Positions 16,580 to 26,260 of a DNA stretch of 64,000 nucleotides are shown one piece after another; position 1 is the stretch's first letter, and the number at the start of each line of letters is the position of its first letter. The stretch spans positions 1,490,501-1,554,500 of the forward strand of contig NZ_JAFEJA010000002.1 in NCBI RefSeq assembly GCF_016919245.1, in the 5' to 3' direction. Below the pieces are notes generated by a model, which saw only the letters and a program-made list of their open reading frames with translations, did not search any database and had not been told where the DNA came from. This DNA is from Streptomyces zhihengii (GTDB lineage Bacteria > Actinomycetota > Actinomycetes > Streptomycetales > Streptomycetaceae). Position numbers and translations under genes: made by a program.

Positions 16580-17709
16580 GCGCCGTCACCGGCCGGCGTG
16601 CCCGCGGCCCGTGCGACCAGGGCGGCGAACTCCCCGCGGACCGCGTCCGGCGCGCCGGAGGCCGCGAAGTGCCGCCTGCTCTCGGCGGCCAGTTCCCCGA
16701 TCCTGTCCTCCACCGCGGCACGCGCGCCGGTGCGCTCCAGGGCAGCGCGCATCCGCCGCACGGTGTGCTCCGGGCGGTCGGGACCCGCCGGGGCGAGGGC
16801 GGCGGCCGCCTCCTCGTCGCCGGACGCCCCGGCCCGCTCGACGCCCACCGCGAGGAGATAGCTGAGCTTGCGGGCCCGCAGGTCGTCACCGGCCGGTTTC
16901 CCGGTCACCGCAGGTTCGCCGAAGGCGCCCAGCAGGTCGTCGCGGAGCTGGAACGCGAGCCCCGCGCAGCGCCCGGCGTCCCGCAGCGCGTCCAGGACCG
17001 GAGGCCCGGCGTCCGCCAGGCAGGCGCCGAGCGCGAGCGGCCTCCCGACCGTGTACAGGGCGCTCTTGAGGGTGGCGATGGTCAGGGCCTCGTCGATCCC
17101 GGAGGAACCGGCCGCCTGCGCGTGGATGTCCCGGTACTGGCCGGCGACCATCTCCGCGCGCATCGCGCGCCACTCCTCGTGCAGCCGCGGCCCCTGCGGC
17201 GAGACGAGCGCCGTCTCGGTCAGCAGGTCGTCGGCCCAGGCCAGCGCGAGATCGCCGGCGAGCACGGCGGCGGCGTGGGCGAAGGCGTCGGGCGGGCCGG
17301 CCATGCCGGCCGCCCGGTGCAGACCGGCGAGCTCGACATGGACCGAGGGCGCCCCCCGGCGCAGCGGCGACCCGTCCATCACGTCGTCGTGCATCAGCGC
17401 GCACGCCTGGAGGAGTTCCAGGGCGGCGCCCGTGCGCAGGACCGCGCGGGCGTCGCCGGAGCCCCCGGCGGCGCGCCAGCCGCACCAGGCGAAGGCGGCA
17501 CGCAGCCGTTTCCCGCCCCGCCGCACGAACGCGTCCACCCGCTCGGCCACCTGACGGGCGAACACCTCGTCCGTCCCGCGGGCCCGGCGCAACTCCGCGT
17601 CGAGGAACCGCTCCAGCTCCGCCTCGACCGCCGTGACGGCGTCGCGGGCCGTGCGCGGAGCGCCGAAGCGCCCGGCTGGTCCGGCCGCTGTCGGCCGCAG
17701 TCCAAGCAT
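16576..17709 (-). CDS. crtE: Geranylgeranyl diphosphate synthase CrtE
   Basis: This 377-residue trans-polyprenyl synthase has the first Asp-rich motif DDVMD at residues 108-112 after GGKRLR, and the second region FQLRDDLLGAFGE near 254-266. It also has a KTxK-like GKPAGDDLRARKLSYL. It makes C20 GGPP for CrtB. The ATG at 17709 is preceded by GGAAGG at good spacing. It is the first gene of the minus-strand crt operon, and the 154-bp gap upstream should contain the promoter. Confidence 0.88.
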   Translation of the reverse strand: MLGLRPTAAGPAGRFGAPRTARDAVTAVEAELERFLDAELRRARGTDEVFARQVAERVDAFVRRGGKRLRAAFAWCGWRAAGGSGDARAVLRTGAALELLQACALMHDDVMDGSPLRRGAPSVHVELAGLHRAAGMAGPPDAFAHAAAVLAGDLALAWADDLLTETALVSPQGPRLHEEWRAMRAEMVAGQYRDIHAQAAGSSGIDEALTIATLKSALYTVGRPLALGACLADAGPPVLDALRDAGRCAGLAFQLRDDLLGAFGEPAVTGKPAGDDLRARKLSYLLAVGVERAGASGDEEAAAALAPAGPDRPEHTVRRMRAALERTGARAAVEDRIGELAAESRRHFAASGAPDAVRGEFAALVARAAGTPAGDGA

Positions 17710-17863
17710 GGTCAGCCTTCCGCTCTCGTCCGCCTGTGCACGGTCCTTCTGCCGTCGGCACGGGTGCGGATGCGCTGATGCCTGCCCCGTGCGGCCGCAC
17801 CGGCCGCAGGGGCTCACCCGCCCGGCCCAGCGCGGGTGGCGGCCGGTCAGGGCCCGGCCCGGG

Positions 17864-18595
17864 TCAGCGGTCCGGTGACGCGGGCGCCGGCCGGGCGGGC
17901 CGGGGCAGCGGGGCCTCGTGGTCCGCCGCGGGGCGCAGCCGACCGTCGTGGACCTCGACCACCCGGTCGGCCGCGGGGAGATGGGCGCGGTCGTGGGTGA
18001 CCAGCACCGTCGCGGTGCCGCGCTCCCGGGTGAGGCGGGTGAGCAGGTCGACGACGGCCGCGCCCCGTTCCCGGTCGAGGGCGCTGGTGGGCTCGTCGAC
18101 GAGGAGCACGGCGGGGTCGTTCATCAGCGCGCGGGCGATGCCGACCCGCTGGCGCTGGCCGCCCGAGAGCTGATGCGGCCGCCGGCCGGCCGAGCCCGCC
18201 AGGCCGACGGATGCGAGGAGTTCCATGGCCCGGCCCCGGGCGGAGCGGGCCGGGCGGCCGTCGATCCGCGCCATCACCTGGAGCTGCTCGGCGGCGGTGA
18301 GGGAGGGCAGCAGCCCGGGCTGCTGGAAGACGATGCCGATGTGGCGGCGGCGCAGCACGGCGCGCTCCGCCCGGGTCAGGGCCGTGACGTCCGTCCCGGC
18401 GACCGTCACGGTGCCGGAGTCCGGGGTGATCAGGGTGCCGGCGACCGCCAGCAGGCTCGACTTGCCGGAGCCGGACGGCCCGGTGACGGCCGCGAGGCTG
18501 CCCCCGGGCACGTCCAGACAGACCCGGTCGAGCGCGGTCAGCCGGGCGTCGCCGTCCGGGTAGGTGAGGGTGACATCGGTCAGGCGCAGATTCAC
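17864..18595 (-). CDS. ABC transporter ATP-binding protein (MacB/LolD type)
   Basis: This 243-residue ATPase has Walker A GPSGSGKSS (around residues 39-47), a Q-loop FQQPGLLPSL, signature LSGGQRQR, Walker B VLLVDEPTSALD and H-loop VTHDRAHL. It is most like the LolD/MacB group, which pairs with FtsX-like permeases for lipid or peptide export. It overlaps the permease gene by 4 bp (ATGA), forming a two-gene operon divergent from a two-component system that probably controls it. Confidence 0.88.
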   Translation of the reverse strand: MNLRLTDVTLTYPDGDARLTALDRVCLDVPGGSLAAVTGPSGSGKSSLLAVAGTLITPDSGTVTVAGTDVTALTRAERAVLRRRHIGIVFQQPGLLPSLTAAEQLQVMARIDGRPARSARGRAMELLASVGLAGSAGRRPHQLSGGQRQRVGIARALMNDPAVLLVDEPTSALDRERGAAVVDLLTRLTRERGTATVLVTHDRAHLPAADRVVEVHDGRLRPAADHEAPLPRPARPAPASPDR

Positions 18596-19698
18596 CGGGT
18601 GCTCCCGAGGGCGGTCAGCGGGTCGACGGAGGTGATGCGGCGCACGGAGAGCGCGGCCCCCAGCGCACCGAGCGCGACCGTCGCGGCGGCCGGGACGAGG
18701 ACGGTGGCGGGGGAGAGGTGGAACGGCACGGCGGACCCGGCGAGCAGGGCTCCGGCTCCGGCGGCGAGCGCCGTGCCGGCGAGGGTGCCGCCGGTCAGCA
18801 GGACGAGCGCCTGGCCGAGTGCGTCCCTCAGCAGGCCGCCCGTGGAGGCGCCGAGCGCCTTGAGGACGGCGACGTCACCGCCGCGCTGGATCGTCCACAC
18901 GGTGAAGAAGGCGCCGACGACCAGGGCGGAGATGACGAGGAGGAAGCCGCGCATCAGTTGCAGGCTGCCGTTCTCGGCCGCGTAGGAACCGATCGCCGAC
19001 AGCGCGTCCGCGGTCCGGACGGTGCTGGTGCCCACCGCCTCGTCGACCGCCCCCACGGGGCTGCCGGACGAGGTGGTGAGGGCGATGACACTGGCGAACG
19101 GGCCGCCGGACGCGGCGGCCGGCGGCGCGGCCCGCCGCCAGTCGGCCAGGCTCGTCCAGACGACGGGGGTGTGGCTGAACCAGGCGTCGCCGCCCACCGC
19201 CGCGACGGTCAGGGGCTGTCCGGCGAGGACGAGACGGCCGCCCTCCGCGACGCCGAGTTCCTCGGCCGCCGCGGCCGACAGGACCGCGGTGTGCTCGCCG
19301 ATCCTGTCGCCGTCCGGGGGGAGGGAGGAACCGGGCCGCACACCGAAGGCGGAGACCGCGGTGCCGCGCTCCCCGGCGCTCGCCCTGGTGAGCGCGATGC
19401 CCAGCGGTTCGGCACGCGTCACCCCGGGCGTGTCCGCCCAGCGCCGCCACTGCTCCTCGGTGACGGCGGACTCCGTGAACGACGGCTCGCCTCCGCCGGG
19501 CACGCCGAAGGCGATCCGGTCCGCGGGCAGGCCGGTCACGGCGGAGACGTTCTGCCGCCCCAGCCCGGCCGTCAGCCCGGACAGCAGTCCGACCAGCAGG
19601 GTGATGAGCACGATGACGACGCCCATGAGCGCGAAGCGCCCCTTGGCGAACCTGAGATCCCTCCAGGCGACGAACACGGTGTCGGCCTGTCCTTCCAT
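18592..19698 (-). CDS. FtsX-like ABC permease
   Basis: This 368-residue protein has one N-terminal membrane helix (about 22-45), a large extracytoplasmic MacB-type periplasmic domain (about 46-240), and three C-terminal helices starting at LMRGFLLVISALVVGAFF. It ends with RRITSVDPLTALGSTR, typical of FtsX/MacB permeases. The ATG at 19698 gives a short cytoplasmic lead. It is the first gene of the operon. The 150-bp gap to the histidine kinase should carry divergent promoters. Confidence 0.85.
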   Translation of the reverse strand: MEGQADTVFVAWRDLRFAKGRFALMGVVIVLITLLVGLLSGLTAGLGRQNVSAVTGLPADRIAFGVPGGGEPSFTESAVTEEQWRRWADTPGVTRAEPLGIALTRASAGERGTAVSAFGVRPGSSLPPDGDRIGEHTAVLSAAAAEELGVAEGGRLVLAGQPLTVAAVGGDAWFSHTPVVWTSLADWRRAAPPAAASGGPFASVIALTTSSGSPVGAVDEAVGTSTVRTADALSAIGSYAAENGSLQLMRGFLLVISALVVGAFFTVWTIQRGGDVAVLKALGASTGGLLRDALGQALVLLTGGTLAGTALAAGAGALLAGSAVPFHLSPATVLVPAAATVALGALGAALSVRRITSVDPLTALGSTR

Positions 19699-19848
19699 CC
19701 GTCGGCGGTGTACGCGTCCACCGTCGCGGCCGGCCCCGCGCCCCCGCATCCGGCCCAGGACAGCACCTGACGTGCCGATGGGCGGGTGGCGGACTGCACC
19801 TTTCGACAGAGGCGGCGAGCCCCGCCGCCTCCGTAGGCTGGGAGGACT

Positions 19849-21072
19849 GTGAAGACCACCGCCCCCGCCCCCACCCCGACCACGCGCGCCCTCGCGTGGT
19901 GCCTGCACCTGCTACTCCTCGGGCTGCTCGCCCTCACCGCCGTACGGGCGGCGGCCGGCACCGGCCCGCACCCGGGGGCCGTGCCGGCCGCCGCCGCGGT
20001 GTGCGCCCTGGTCTACGCGGCCGGCCCCCTGCTGCCGGCCGTCGCCCGCTCCCGGCGCGCCGCCGCGCTGTGGCTGGCCGCCGTCGGCGGTGTCTGGCTG
20101 GTGCTGCTGGCGCTGTCCGCCGACGCGGTGTGGCTCGCCTTCCCGCTGTACTTCCTCCAGCTCCATCTGCTGCCCCCGAGGACCGGCACGGCGGCCGTCG
20201 CCGCCACCGCGGTCGCCGCGGTCGGCGGGTTCGCCGCGCACCAGGACTCCTTCGGCGCGGCGATGGCGATCGGCCCCCTGCTCGGCGCGGCGGTGGCCGT
20301 CGCCGTGGTGCGGGGCTACCAGGCCCTGTACCGGGAGAGCGACGCACGCCGCCGGCTGATCGAGGAGCTAACCGCGGCCCGCGCCGACCTGGCCGCCGCC
20401 CAGCACACCGCCGGTGTCCTCGCCGAACGCGAACGCCTGGCGCGGGAGATCCACGACACCCTCGCCCAGGGCCTGTCCAGCATCCAGCTCCTGCTGCGGG
20501 CCGCCGAGCGCGCCCTGCCGGACACGCCCTCGAACGCCTCCCGGTACGTCGGCCAGGCCCGCCGGGCCGCCGTCGACAACCTCGCCGAGGCCCGCCGGTT
20601 CGTCGCGGCGCTCGCCCCGCCGGCCCTCGACGGAGCCACCCTGTCCGACGCCCTGGACCGTCTGTGCGCGGCCACCGACGGGCGGCAGGGGCCCGCCGCG
20701 GCCTTCCGTGTCGTCGGCGACCCCGTCCCGCTGCCCACCGCGCACGACGTCGCGCTGCTGCGCGTCGCGCAGTCGGCGCTGGCGAACACCGTCCGCCACG
20801 CCGGAGCCGCCCGCGCGGACGTCACCCTCACCTACGGCGGCGGCCAGGTCTCCCTCGGCGTGGCCGACGACGGGCGCGGCTTCGACCCGGCGCGCCTGCC
20901 GGCACCCGACCCGGAGACCGGCGGCTACGGACTGGGCACCATGCGCGCCCGGGTGCGGTCCCTCGGCGGGACCCTGACCGTCGCCTCCGCCCCCGGCGAC
21001 GGCACCGTCCTGACCGCCAGGCTGCCCCTCGACACCCCGTCCGCCCACCCCGCACCCGAGGCACGCCCGTGA
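19849..21072 (+). CDS. Sensor histidine kinase (NarL/LuxR-partner type)
   Basis: This 407-residue membrane kinase has an N-terminal half with about six hydrophobic segments and almost no extracytoplasmic loop, suggesting intramembrane sensing. It also has a HisKA_3 dimerisation domain with ERERLAREIHDTLAQGLSS (phospho-His), and a HATPase domain with NTVRHAG (N-box), VADDGRGFD and GYGLGTMRARV. The GTG at 19849 has a perfect GGAGGA ribosome site. It is coupled to the response regulator by GTGA. The divergent FtsX/ABC operon is the probable target. Confidence 0.9.
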   Translation: MKTTAPAPTPTTRALAWCLHLLLLGLLALTAVRAAAGTGPHPGAVPAAAAVCALVYAAGPLLPAVARSRRAAALWLAAVGGVWLVLLALSADAVWLAFPLYFLQLHLLPPRTGTAAVAATAVAAVGGFAAHQDSFGAAMAIGPLLGAAVAVAVVRGYQALYRESDARRRLIEELTAARADLAAAQHTAGVLAERERLAREIHDTLAQGLSSIQLLLRAAERALPDTPSNASRYVGQARRAAVDNLAEARRFVAALAPPALDGATLSDALDRLCAATDGRQGPAAAFRVVGDPVPLPTAHDVALLRVAQSALANTVRHAGAARADVTLTYGGGQVSLGVADDGRGFDPARLPAPDPETGGYGLGTMRARVRSLGGTLTVASAPGDGTVLTARLPLDTPSAHPAPEARP

Positions 21073-21704
21073 CCGGTCACCCCATCCGCCTGCTGCTGGC
21101 CGACGACCATCCCGTCGTCCGCGCGGGACTGCGCGCCGTCCTGGAGACGGAACCCGGGATCGACGTGGTGGCCGAGGCCGCCACCGCGGAGGCCGCCGTC
21201 GCCCGGGCCGGGCAGGGGGACGTCGACGTCGTCCTGATGGACCTCCAGTTCGGCCGGGGCATGAACGGCGCCGAGGCCACCGCCCTCATCACCGCCCGTC
21301 CCGGCGCACCCCGCGTGGTCGTGGTCACCACCTACGACACCGACGCGGACACCCTGCCCGCCATCGAGGCCGGCGCCACCGGCTACCTCCTGAAGGACGC
21401 CCCGCCCGAGGACCTGGCCGCGGCCGTGCGCACGGCCGCGGAGGGCCGCACCATGCTGGCGCCGTCCGTCGCCGACCGGCTGATGAACCGGCTGCGCACA
21501 CCGGGCACGGCCCTGACCCGCCGTGAGACCGAGGTGCTCGCGCTGGTCGCCGAGGGCCTGTCCAACCACGCCGTGGCGGGCCGTCTCCATCTCACGGAGG
21601 GGACGGTCAAGTCCCATCTGGCCCGCGTCTACGCCAAGCTCGGCGTCGACTCCCGCACCTCGGCCGTCGCCGCCGCCACCGGGCTGGGGATCATCCGCCG
21701 CTAG
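21069..21704 (+). CDS. NarL/LuxR-family response regulator
   Basis: This 211-residue regulator has an N-terminal receiver with acidic pocket LLADDHP, phospho-Asp in VVLMDLQFG and Lys in YLLKDAP. The C-terminal LuxR HTH spans LTRRETEVLALVAEGLSNHA to VKSHLARVYAKLGV. It starts at a GTG overlapping the kinase stop. With its kinase it forms a cotranscribed pair facing the ABC/FtsX operon. Confidence 0.92.
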   Translation: MTGHPIRLLLADDHPVVRAGLRAVLETEPGIDVVAEAATAEAAVARAGQGDVDVVLMDLQFGRGMNGAEATALITARPGAPRVVVVTTYDTDADTLPAIEAGATGYLLKDAPPEDLAAAVRTAAEGRTMLAPSVADRLMNRLRTPGTALTRRETEVLALVAEGLSNHAVAGRLHLTEGTVKSHLARVYAKLGVDSRTSAVAAATGLGIIRR

Positions 21705-21818
21705 CCGCACCGACCCGCAGGGCGGTCGGCGCGGGCAGGGGGCCAGGGGATGACCGGTCCGCGTCAGGCACCCCGCCGCGCGCGATCCCTCCGGCCCCGC
21801 GCCCCGCCGTGCGTGGGC

Positions 21819-22379
21819 TCAGCGGCCCGGCCGGGAGGCGACGGCGTGCACGATCGCGGCCACGTCCGCGCGGTCGGCCGGCTCCGCGTCGACGGAGTTG
21901 TGGATCGACAGGCCCTCCACCAGCGCGTCGAGCGCCCGGGCCGTCAGCGGGTCGAAGTGGCGGGCCAGCGACATCCGGCTGGCCCGCATCCAGGAGCGCA
22001 TCACCTCGCGCAGCTCCGGGTGGCGGGTGGCGAAGGCGTACAGCTCGTAGCTGAGCAGCAGATCGCGGTCGGTGCCCCAGACCTTGCCGCAGATGATCTC
22101 GACGACGGCGGCCTCCGCCTCCTGCGGTGTGCCGGCCGCCTCCAGGAGGGCCCCGTAGCGGGAGGAGACGGAATCGGCCAGCCTGCCGAACGCGGCGGTG
22201 AGCAGGTGCTCCATGTCGTCGAAGTAGTAGGTGAGCGAGCCCAGCGGCACGCCCGCGGCTTCGGCGATCCTGCGGTACGTCACCTTGATCGCGCCGTGCT
22301 CGGCGACGACGTCGAGCGCCGCGTCCAGGATGCGCTCGCGTCGTCGCGGGTCGTTCGGGCCGCGCGTGCTGCCGCTCAT
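21819..22379 (-). CDS. TetR-family regulator
   Basis: This 186-residue protein has an N-terminal HTH at about residues 14-58 (RERILDAALDVVAEHG, then VPLGSLTYYFDDMEHLL). The C-terminal domain resembles TetR_C_6-type regulators. It is transcribed divergently from an MFS transporter/LLM oxidoreductase operon with a strong palindrome between them, so it is most likely a ligand-responsive repressor of that operon and itself. Confidence 0.88.
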   Translation of the reverse strand: MSGSTRGPNDPRRRERILDAALDVVAEHGAIKVTYRRIAEAAGVPLGSLTYYFDDMEHLLTAAFGRLADSVSSRYGALLEAAGTPQEAEAAVVEIICGKVWGTDRDLLLSYELYAFATRHPELREVMRSWMRASRMSLARHFDPLTARALDALVEGLSIHNSVDAEPADRADVAAIVHAVASRPGR

Positions 22380-22410
22380 CGCCGAGCCTGCCTCTCTTCA
22401 CCGGCGCCCA

Positions 22411-22438
22411 CCGGGTATGTACATTTGTGCATACTCGG
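22411..22438. promoter_or_regulatory. 28-bp palindromic operator between tetR and MFS genes
   Basis: A long dyad runs from CCGGGTATG (22411-22419) to CATACTCGG (22430-22438), with inner complementary ACA/TGT. Only two of fourteen base pairs mismatch. It is 32 bp upstream of tetR and 58 bp upstream of the MFS gene. This is a typical TetR operator size and position. Confidence 0.65.
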
Positions 22439-22495
22439 TGGGTGCTCGGACCTGGTGTCTGCCGGACCATACTTCCGAAAACCAGCGGAGCCCCC

Positions 22496-23755
22496 GTGAC
22501 AGACCCCGCACTGCGCCGACGCCGTCAGGCCCTGTACCTCTTCTTCTTCCTGCCCGGCATCGCCATGTCGTCGTGGATCACGCGGACCCCGGACATCCGC
22601 GACGGGCTCGGCGTGTCCATCGGGCAGATGGGCCTGATCCTCTTCGGCCTGTCCGTCGGCTCGATGGCGGGCATCCTGTGCTCCGGCCGCCTGGTGTCGC
22701 GCTTCGGCACCCGGCCGGTCATCGCCGTCGGCACCCTGCTGGTCATCGCCGCCGTCTTCGTCATCGCCGCGGGCAGCGCCGCCTCCTCGGCACCGCTGGT
22801 CGCGGCCGGGCTCGGCGTCTTCGGCGCGGGCATGGGAGGCGGCGAGGTCGCCGTCAACGTGGACGGGGCCGACGTCGAACACCTCACCGGCACCGCCGTC
22901 CTGCCGGCCCTGCACGGCTGCTTCAGCCTGGGCACGGTCGTCGGCGGCCTGCTCGGCATGGCCGCCACCGCCACCGCGTTCCCCGCCCACTGGCACCTGG
23001 CCGGCATCGGCCTGATCGCGACGGCGATCCTCGTCCACGCCCTGCGCGCGGTGCCGGCCGGCACCGGCATCAGCTCCGCGGGCCGGGACGAGTCCCACCC
23101 GGAGGGCGAGCACGGCGCCCCGGTGTGGAAGGACCGCGCCCTGCTGCTGATCGGCGGCATCGTCCTGGCCATGGCGCTCGCCGAGGGCGCCGCCAACGAC
23201 TGGCTGCCCCTGCTCATGGTCGACGGCCACGGTCTCGACCCGGCGCTCGGCTCGCTGGTCTTCGTCGGGTTCGCCGCCGCCATGACCCTCGGCCGGTTCA
23301 GCGGCTCGTTCTTCATCGAGCGCTACGGACGGGTGGCGGTGCTGCGCGCCAGCGCCGTGTCCGGCGCCGCCGGGCTGGTCCTCGTCGTCTTCTCCGACAA
23401 CGCCGTCGTGGCCGCCGCGGCCGTGCTGTTCTGGGGACTGGGCGCGTCGCTCGGCTTCCCCGTCGCCCTGTCGGCGGCGGGCGACTCGGGCCCCGGGAAG
23501 ACCGCCCGGGTGAGCCTGGTCGCCACCATCGGCTACGTCGCCTTCCTGGTGGGGCCGCCGGCCCTCGGCTTCCTCGGGGACCACTACGGACTGCGCTCCG
23601 CGATGGCGGTGGTCCTGGTCTTCGTCGCCTCCGCCGTCCTCCTCGCCCCCGCAGCCGGCACCCGTGCCCCGGTGACCGCCGGCCCGGTGCCGGTGCCGCC
23701 CCGGCCGGCGGACGAGTCCGTGAAGCACCCGTCGCACCAGGGGGAGGGGCGATGA
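22496..23755 (+). CDS. MFS transporter
   Basis: This 419-residue protein has about twelve membrane helices. It shows the family loop motif SGRLVSRFGTRPVI between helices 2 and 3 (around residue 64), and ALHGCFSLGTVVGGLLG, typical of the FucP/YbjJ-like sugar- or drug-transport branch. A central cytoplasmic loop carries charged residues. The GTG start follows GCGGAG. Its stop overlaps the LLM oxidoreductase start (ATGA). Regulation by the divergent TetR is expected; export of a toxic compound is one option. Confidence 0.85.
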   Translation: MTDPALRRRRQALYLFFFLPGIAMSSWITRTPDIRDGLGVSIGQMGLILFGLSVGSMAGILCSGRLVSRFGTRPVIAVGTLLVIAAVFVIAAGSAASSAPLVAAGLGVFGAGMGGGEVAVNVDGADVEHLTGTAVLPALHGCFSLGTVVGGLLGMAATATAFPAHWHLAGIGLIATAILVHALRAVPAGTGISSAGRDESHPEGEHGAPVWKDRALLLIGGIVLAMALAEGAANDWLPLLMVDGHGLDPALGSLVFVGFAAAMTLGRFSGSFFIERYGRVAVLRASAVSGAAGLVLVVFSDNAVVAAAAVLFWGLGASLGFPVALSAAGDSGPGKTARVSLVATIGYVAFLVGPPALGFLGDHYGLRSAMAVVLVFVASAVLLAPAAGTRAPVTAGPVPVPPRPADESVKHPSHQGEGR

Positions 23756-24714
23756 CCGCCACGGCCGGCGCGATCGGCGTCCTGCTGCCCTGCGACCTCC
23801 CCGCGGCCGAGGTGATCGGCTTCGCCCGCGACGCGGACGCCCTCGGCTTCGACGAGCTGTGGGTCGCCGAGGACCTCGGACACCGCGGCGGGCTCGCCCA
23901 GGCCGCGACGGCGCTCGCCGTCACCTCGCGCATCCGGGTCGGCGTGGGGCTGCTGCCCGCGGGCGCCCGCAACGTCGCCTTCGCCGCCATGGAGGCGGCC
24001 ACGCTCGCCCAGCTCCACCCCGGCCGGCTGGACATCGCCGTCGGGCACGGCATGCCCGACTGGATGCGCGCCGCGGGCGCCTGGCCGCGCAGCCCGCTCA
24101 CGCTGCTGCGCGAGTACATCCCCGCCCTGCGCACCCTGCTGTCGGGCGGGACGGCCGACGTCGACGGCCGCTACGTCCGGCTCGACGGCGTGCGGCTCGC
24201 GCCCACGGCGGTGCCCGACCTGGTCCCCGACGTGTTCGCCGGGGTCCGCAGCCCCAAGTCGCTCGCCCTCTCCGGCGAGACGGCTGACGGAACGCTGCTC
24301 GCCGAGCCCGTCACACCCCCGTACGTCCGCGAGGCCCTGCGCAGCATCGCGCCGCGCGGCCCGCACCGGATCACCGCCTACAACGTCGCCGCGGTGGCCG
24401 ACGACCCCGGGGCGGCCGTCGCCGCCGTGCGTCCCGCCCTCCAGGCGCTGGGCGACGCCGACTGGCGGCCGCACATCGTGCCCCTCGGCTTCCACGAGGA
24501 GCTCGCGGCACTCCGCGCCGCCTCCGCGGACGCCCGGGCGTTCGCGGAGGCGATGCCGGCGGAGTGGGTGGAGCGACTGGCCCTGGCGGGCACCCCCGCG
24601 CACGTCCGGACCCGTATCGACGGCCTCTTCGCCGCCGGTGTCACCAGTGCCGTGCTCATCCCGGCCGGCCCCGACCGCCGCGCGGCCCTGGCCGCGCTGG
24701 CCCGGGTGCTCTGA
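23752..24714 (+). CDS. LLM-class flavin-dependent oxidoreductase
   Basis: This 320-residue bacterial-luciferase-like TIM barrel has the N-terminal strand GAIGVLLPCDLP, then FDELWVAEDLGHRGG, IRVGVGLLPAG and LDIAVGHGMPDW, as in F420/FMN-dependent LLM enzymes. The cofactor cannot be chosen by eye; many actinomycete members use F420. Coupled to the MFS transporter (ATGA), it probably modifies the same compound that the transporter moves. Confidence 0.85.
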   Translation: MTATAGAIGVLLPCDLPAAEVIGFARDADALGFDELWVAEDLGHRGGLAQAATALAVTSRIRVGVGLLPAGARNVAFAAMEAATLAQLHPGRLDIAVGHGMPDWMRAAGAWPRSPLTLLREYIPALRTLLSGGTADVDGRYVRLDGVRLAPTAVPDLVPDVFAGVRSPKSLALSGETADGTLLAEPVTPPYVREALRSIAPRGPHRITAYNVAAVADDPGAAVAAVRPALQALGDADWRPHIVPLGFHEELAALRAASADARAFAEAMPAEWVERLALAGTPAHVRTRIDGLFAAGVTSAVLIPAGPDRRAALAALARVL

Positions 24715-24733
24715 GCCGGACCCCGGGGCCCCG

Positions 24734-25285
24734 TCAGGCCGGGCGGTCGGCCCCGGGGCCCCGGTCGATCCGGTACACCACCTGACGGCGCAGCGGCCCC
24801 TCGGGCGCGGACGGGTCGTCGAAGTCGCCGGCCGGCTCGCGCACCATGCCGATCCGGTGCATCACCGCCTGCGAACGGAGGTTGCCGGCGGTCGTGACGG
24901 CGAAGATCCCGGCCAGGCCCAGCGCGCCGAAGCCGTGGGCGAGCACCGCCCGGGCGGCCTCGGTGGCGTAGCCCCGGCCCCAGGCGGGCCGGGCGAGGCG
25001 CCAGCCGATCTCCACCCCGGTCAGCGGCATGGCGTCCTCGGTGTCGTCCAGTCCGGCGAACCCGACGAACTCCCCGGTGTCCTGGACCTCGACCGCCCAC
25101 CATCCGTAGCCGCGGCGCTCGAAGTCCGCACGGAACCGGGCCACGGACGCGTCGCTCTGCTCCCGTGTGAGCAGGGCCCCCAGGTGCTCGCGCACCGCGG
25201 GATCTGCGTTCATGGCGGCCCAGGGCGCGAGGTCACAGTCGCGCCAGTGGCGCAGTACGAGGCGTGCGGTGAGCAGTTCGGTCAT
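24734..25285 (-). CDS. GNAT N-acetyltransferase (RimJ/RimL type)
   Basis: This 183-residue acetyltransferase begins with the RimJ/L opening [11 protein letters not shown]. It contains [20 protein letters not shown] (acetyl-CoA loop at about residues 88-107) and [20 protein letters not shown], typical of ribosomal-protein or small-molecule acetyltransferases. The ATG at 25285 fits the family start; an in-frame GTG at 25306 is the alternative. It converges on the LLM gene with a 19-bp gap. Confidence 0.85.
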   Translation of the reverse strand: MTELLTARLVLRHWRDCDLAPWAAMNADPAVREHLGALLTREQSDASVARFRADFERRGYGWWAVEVQDTGEFVGFAGLDDTEDAMPLTGVEIGWRLARPAWGRGYATEAARAVLAHGFGALGLAGIFAVTTAGNLRSQAVMHRIGMVREPAGDFDDPSAPEGPLRRQVVYRIDRGPGADRPA

Positions 25286-25398
25286 GCCCGCAGCCAACGC
25301 GAGCACCCGCGCCGGGGCAATCGCTTTTCCGTGCGGGTTCGAGCGGGCCCGGAGCGTCCACCCGCAGGAGAGGCAACCCGGAACGCGAGGATCCCTTC

Positions 25399-26247
25399 AT
25401 GCACACCGTCACCCTGAACAACGGCGTCGAGATGCCCGTCATCGGCTTCGGCGTCTACCAGATCCCGCCCGGCGACACGGAACGGGCCGTCACCGAGGCC
25501 CTCGCCGCCGGGTACCGCTCGCTCGACACGGCGGCCGCCTACGGCAACGAGGAAGCCGTCGGCCGTGCCGTCGCCGGCAGCGGCATCCCGCGCGAGGACC
25601 TGTTCGTCACGACCAAGCTGTGGGTGTCCGACGCGGGCGAGGACCGGGCGCGGCGCGCCTTCGACACCTCCCTGCGCAAGCTCGGCACCGACTACGTGGA
25701 CCTCTATCTGATCCACCAGCCCTACGGCGACGTCCACGGCTCCTGGCGGGCCATGGAGGCCCTGCACCGCGAGGGCCTGGCGCGGGCCGTCGGCGTCTCC
25801 AACTTCCACTCCGACCGGCTCGTCGACCTCATCGACCACAACGAGGTCACCCCGGCGGTGAACCAGATCGAGACCCATCCCTTCTTCCAGCGCACGGCCG
25901 AACAGGACCTGATGCGCGGACGCGGGGTCCAGATCGAGTCGTGGGGCCCCTTCGCCGAGGGCCGCAACAACCTCTTCACCGACCCGCTGCTCACCGGGAT
26001 CGCCGCCGCCCACGGCAGGTCCGTCGCCCAGGTCGTGCTGCGCTGGCTCGTCCAGCGGGGCGTCGTCGTCATCCCCAAGTCGGTCCGCGCCGAGCGCATG
26101 GCCGAGAACCTCGCCGTCTTCGACTTCGCCCTCACCGGTGAGCAGATGGCCGCCGTCGCGTCCCTCGACACGGGCGCCTCGGCGTTCTTCGACCACCGCG
26201 ACCCCGAGATGGTCAGCCGCCTCGGCAACGCGACACTGGACGACTGA
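25399..26247 (+). CDS. Aldo/keto reductase
   Basis: This 282-residue enzyme is of the 2,5-diketo-gluconate reductase type. It has [12 protein letters not shown], catalytic Asp/Tyr in [13 protein letters not shown], Lys in LFVTTKLW, His in YLIHQPYGD, and the NADPH-binding [20 protein letters not shown] ribosome site lies upstream. It stands as a single gene, converging on marR with a 13-bp gap. Confidence 0.92.
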   Translation: MHTVTLNNGVEMPVIGFGVYQIPPGDTERAVTEALAAGYRSLDTAAAYGNEEAVGRAVAGSGIPREDLFVTTKLWVSDAGEDRARRAFDTSLRKLGTDYVDLYLIHQPYGDVHGSWRAMEALHREGLARAVGVSNFHSDRLVDLIDHNEVTPAVNQIETHPFFQRTAEQDLMRGRGVQIESWGPFAEGRNNLFTDPLLTGIAAAHGRSVAQVVLRWLVQRGVVVIPKSVRAERMAENLAVFDFALTGEQMAAVASLDTGASAFFDHRDPEMVSRLGNATLDD

Positions 26248-26260
26248 GCGGCCTCTCCCG

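Noticed and set aside
15284..17709. Carotenoid deletions explained as assembly collapse only
   Set aside because: Not fully excluded, but two separate junctions with retained start/stop overlaps and intact flanks are easier to explain as real deletions; kept as a finding with a read check.
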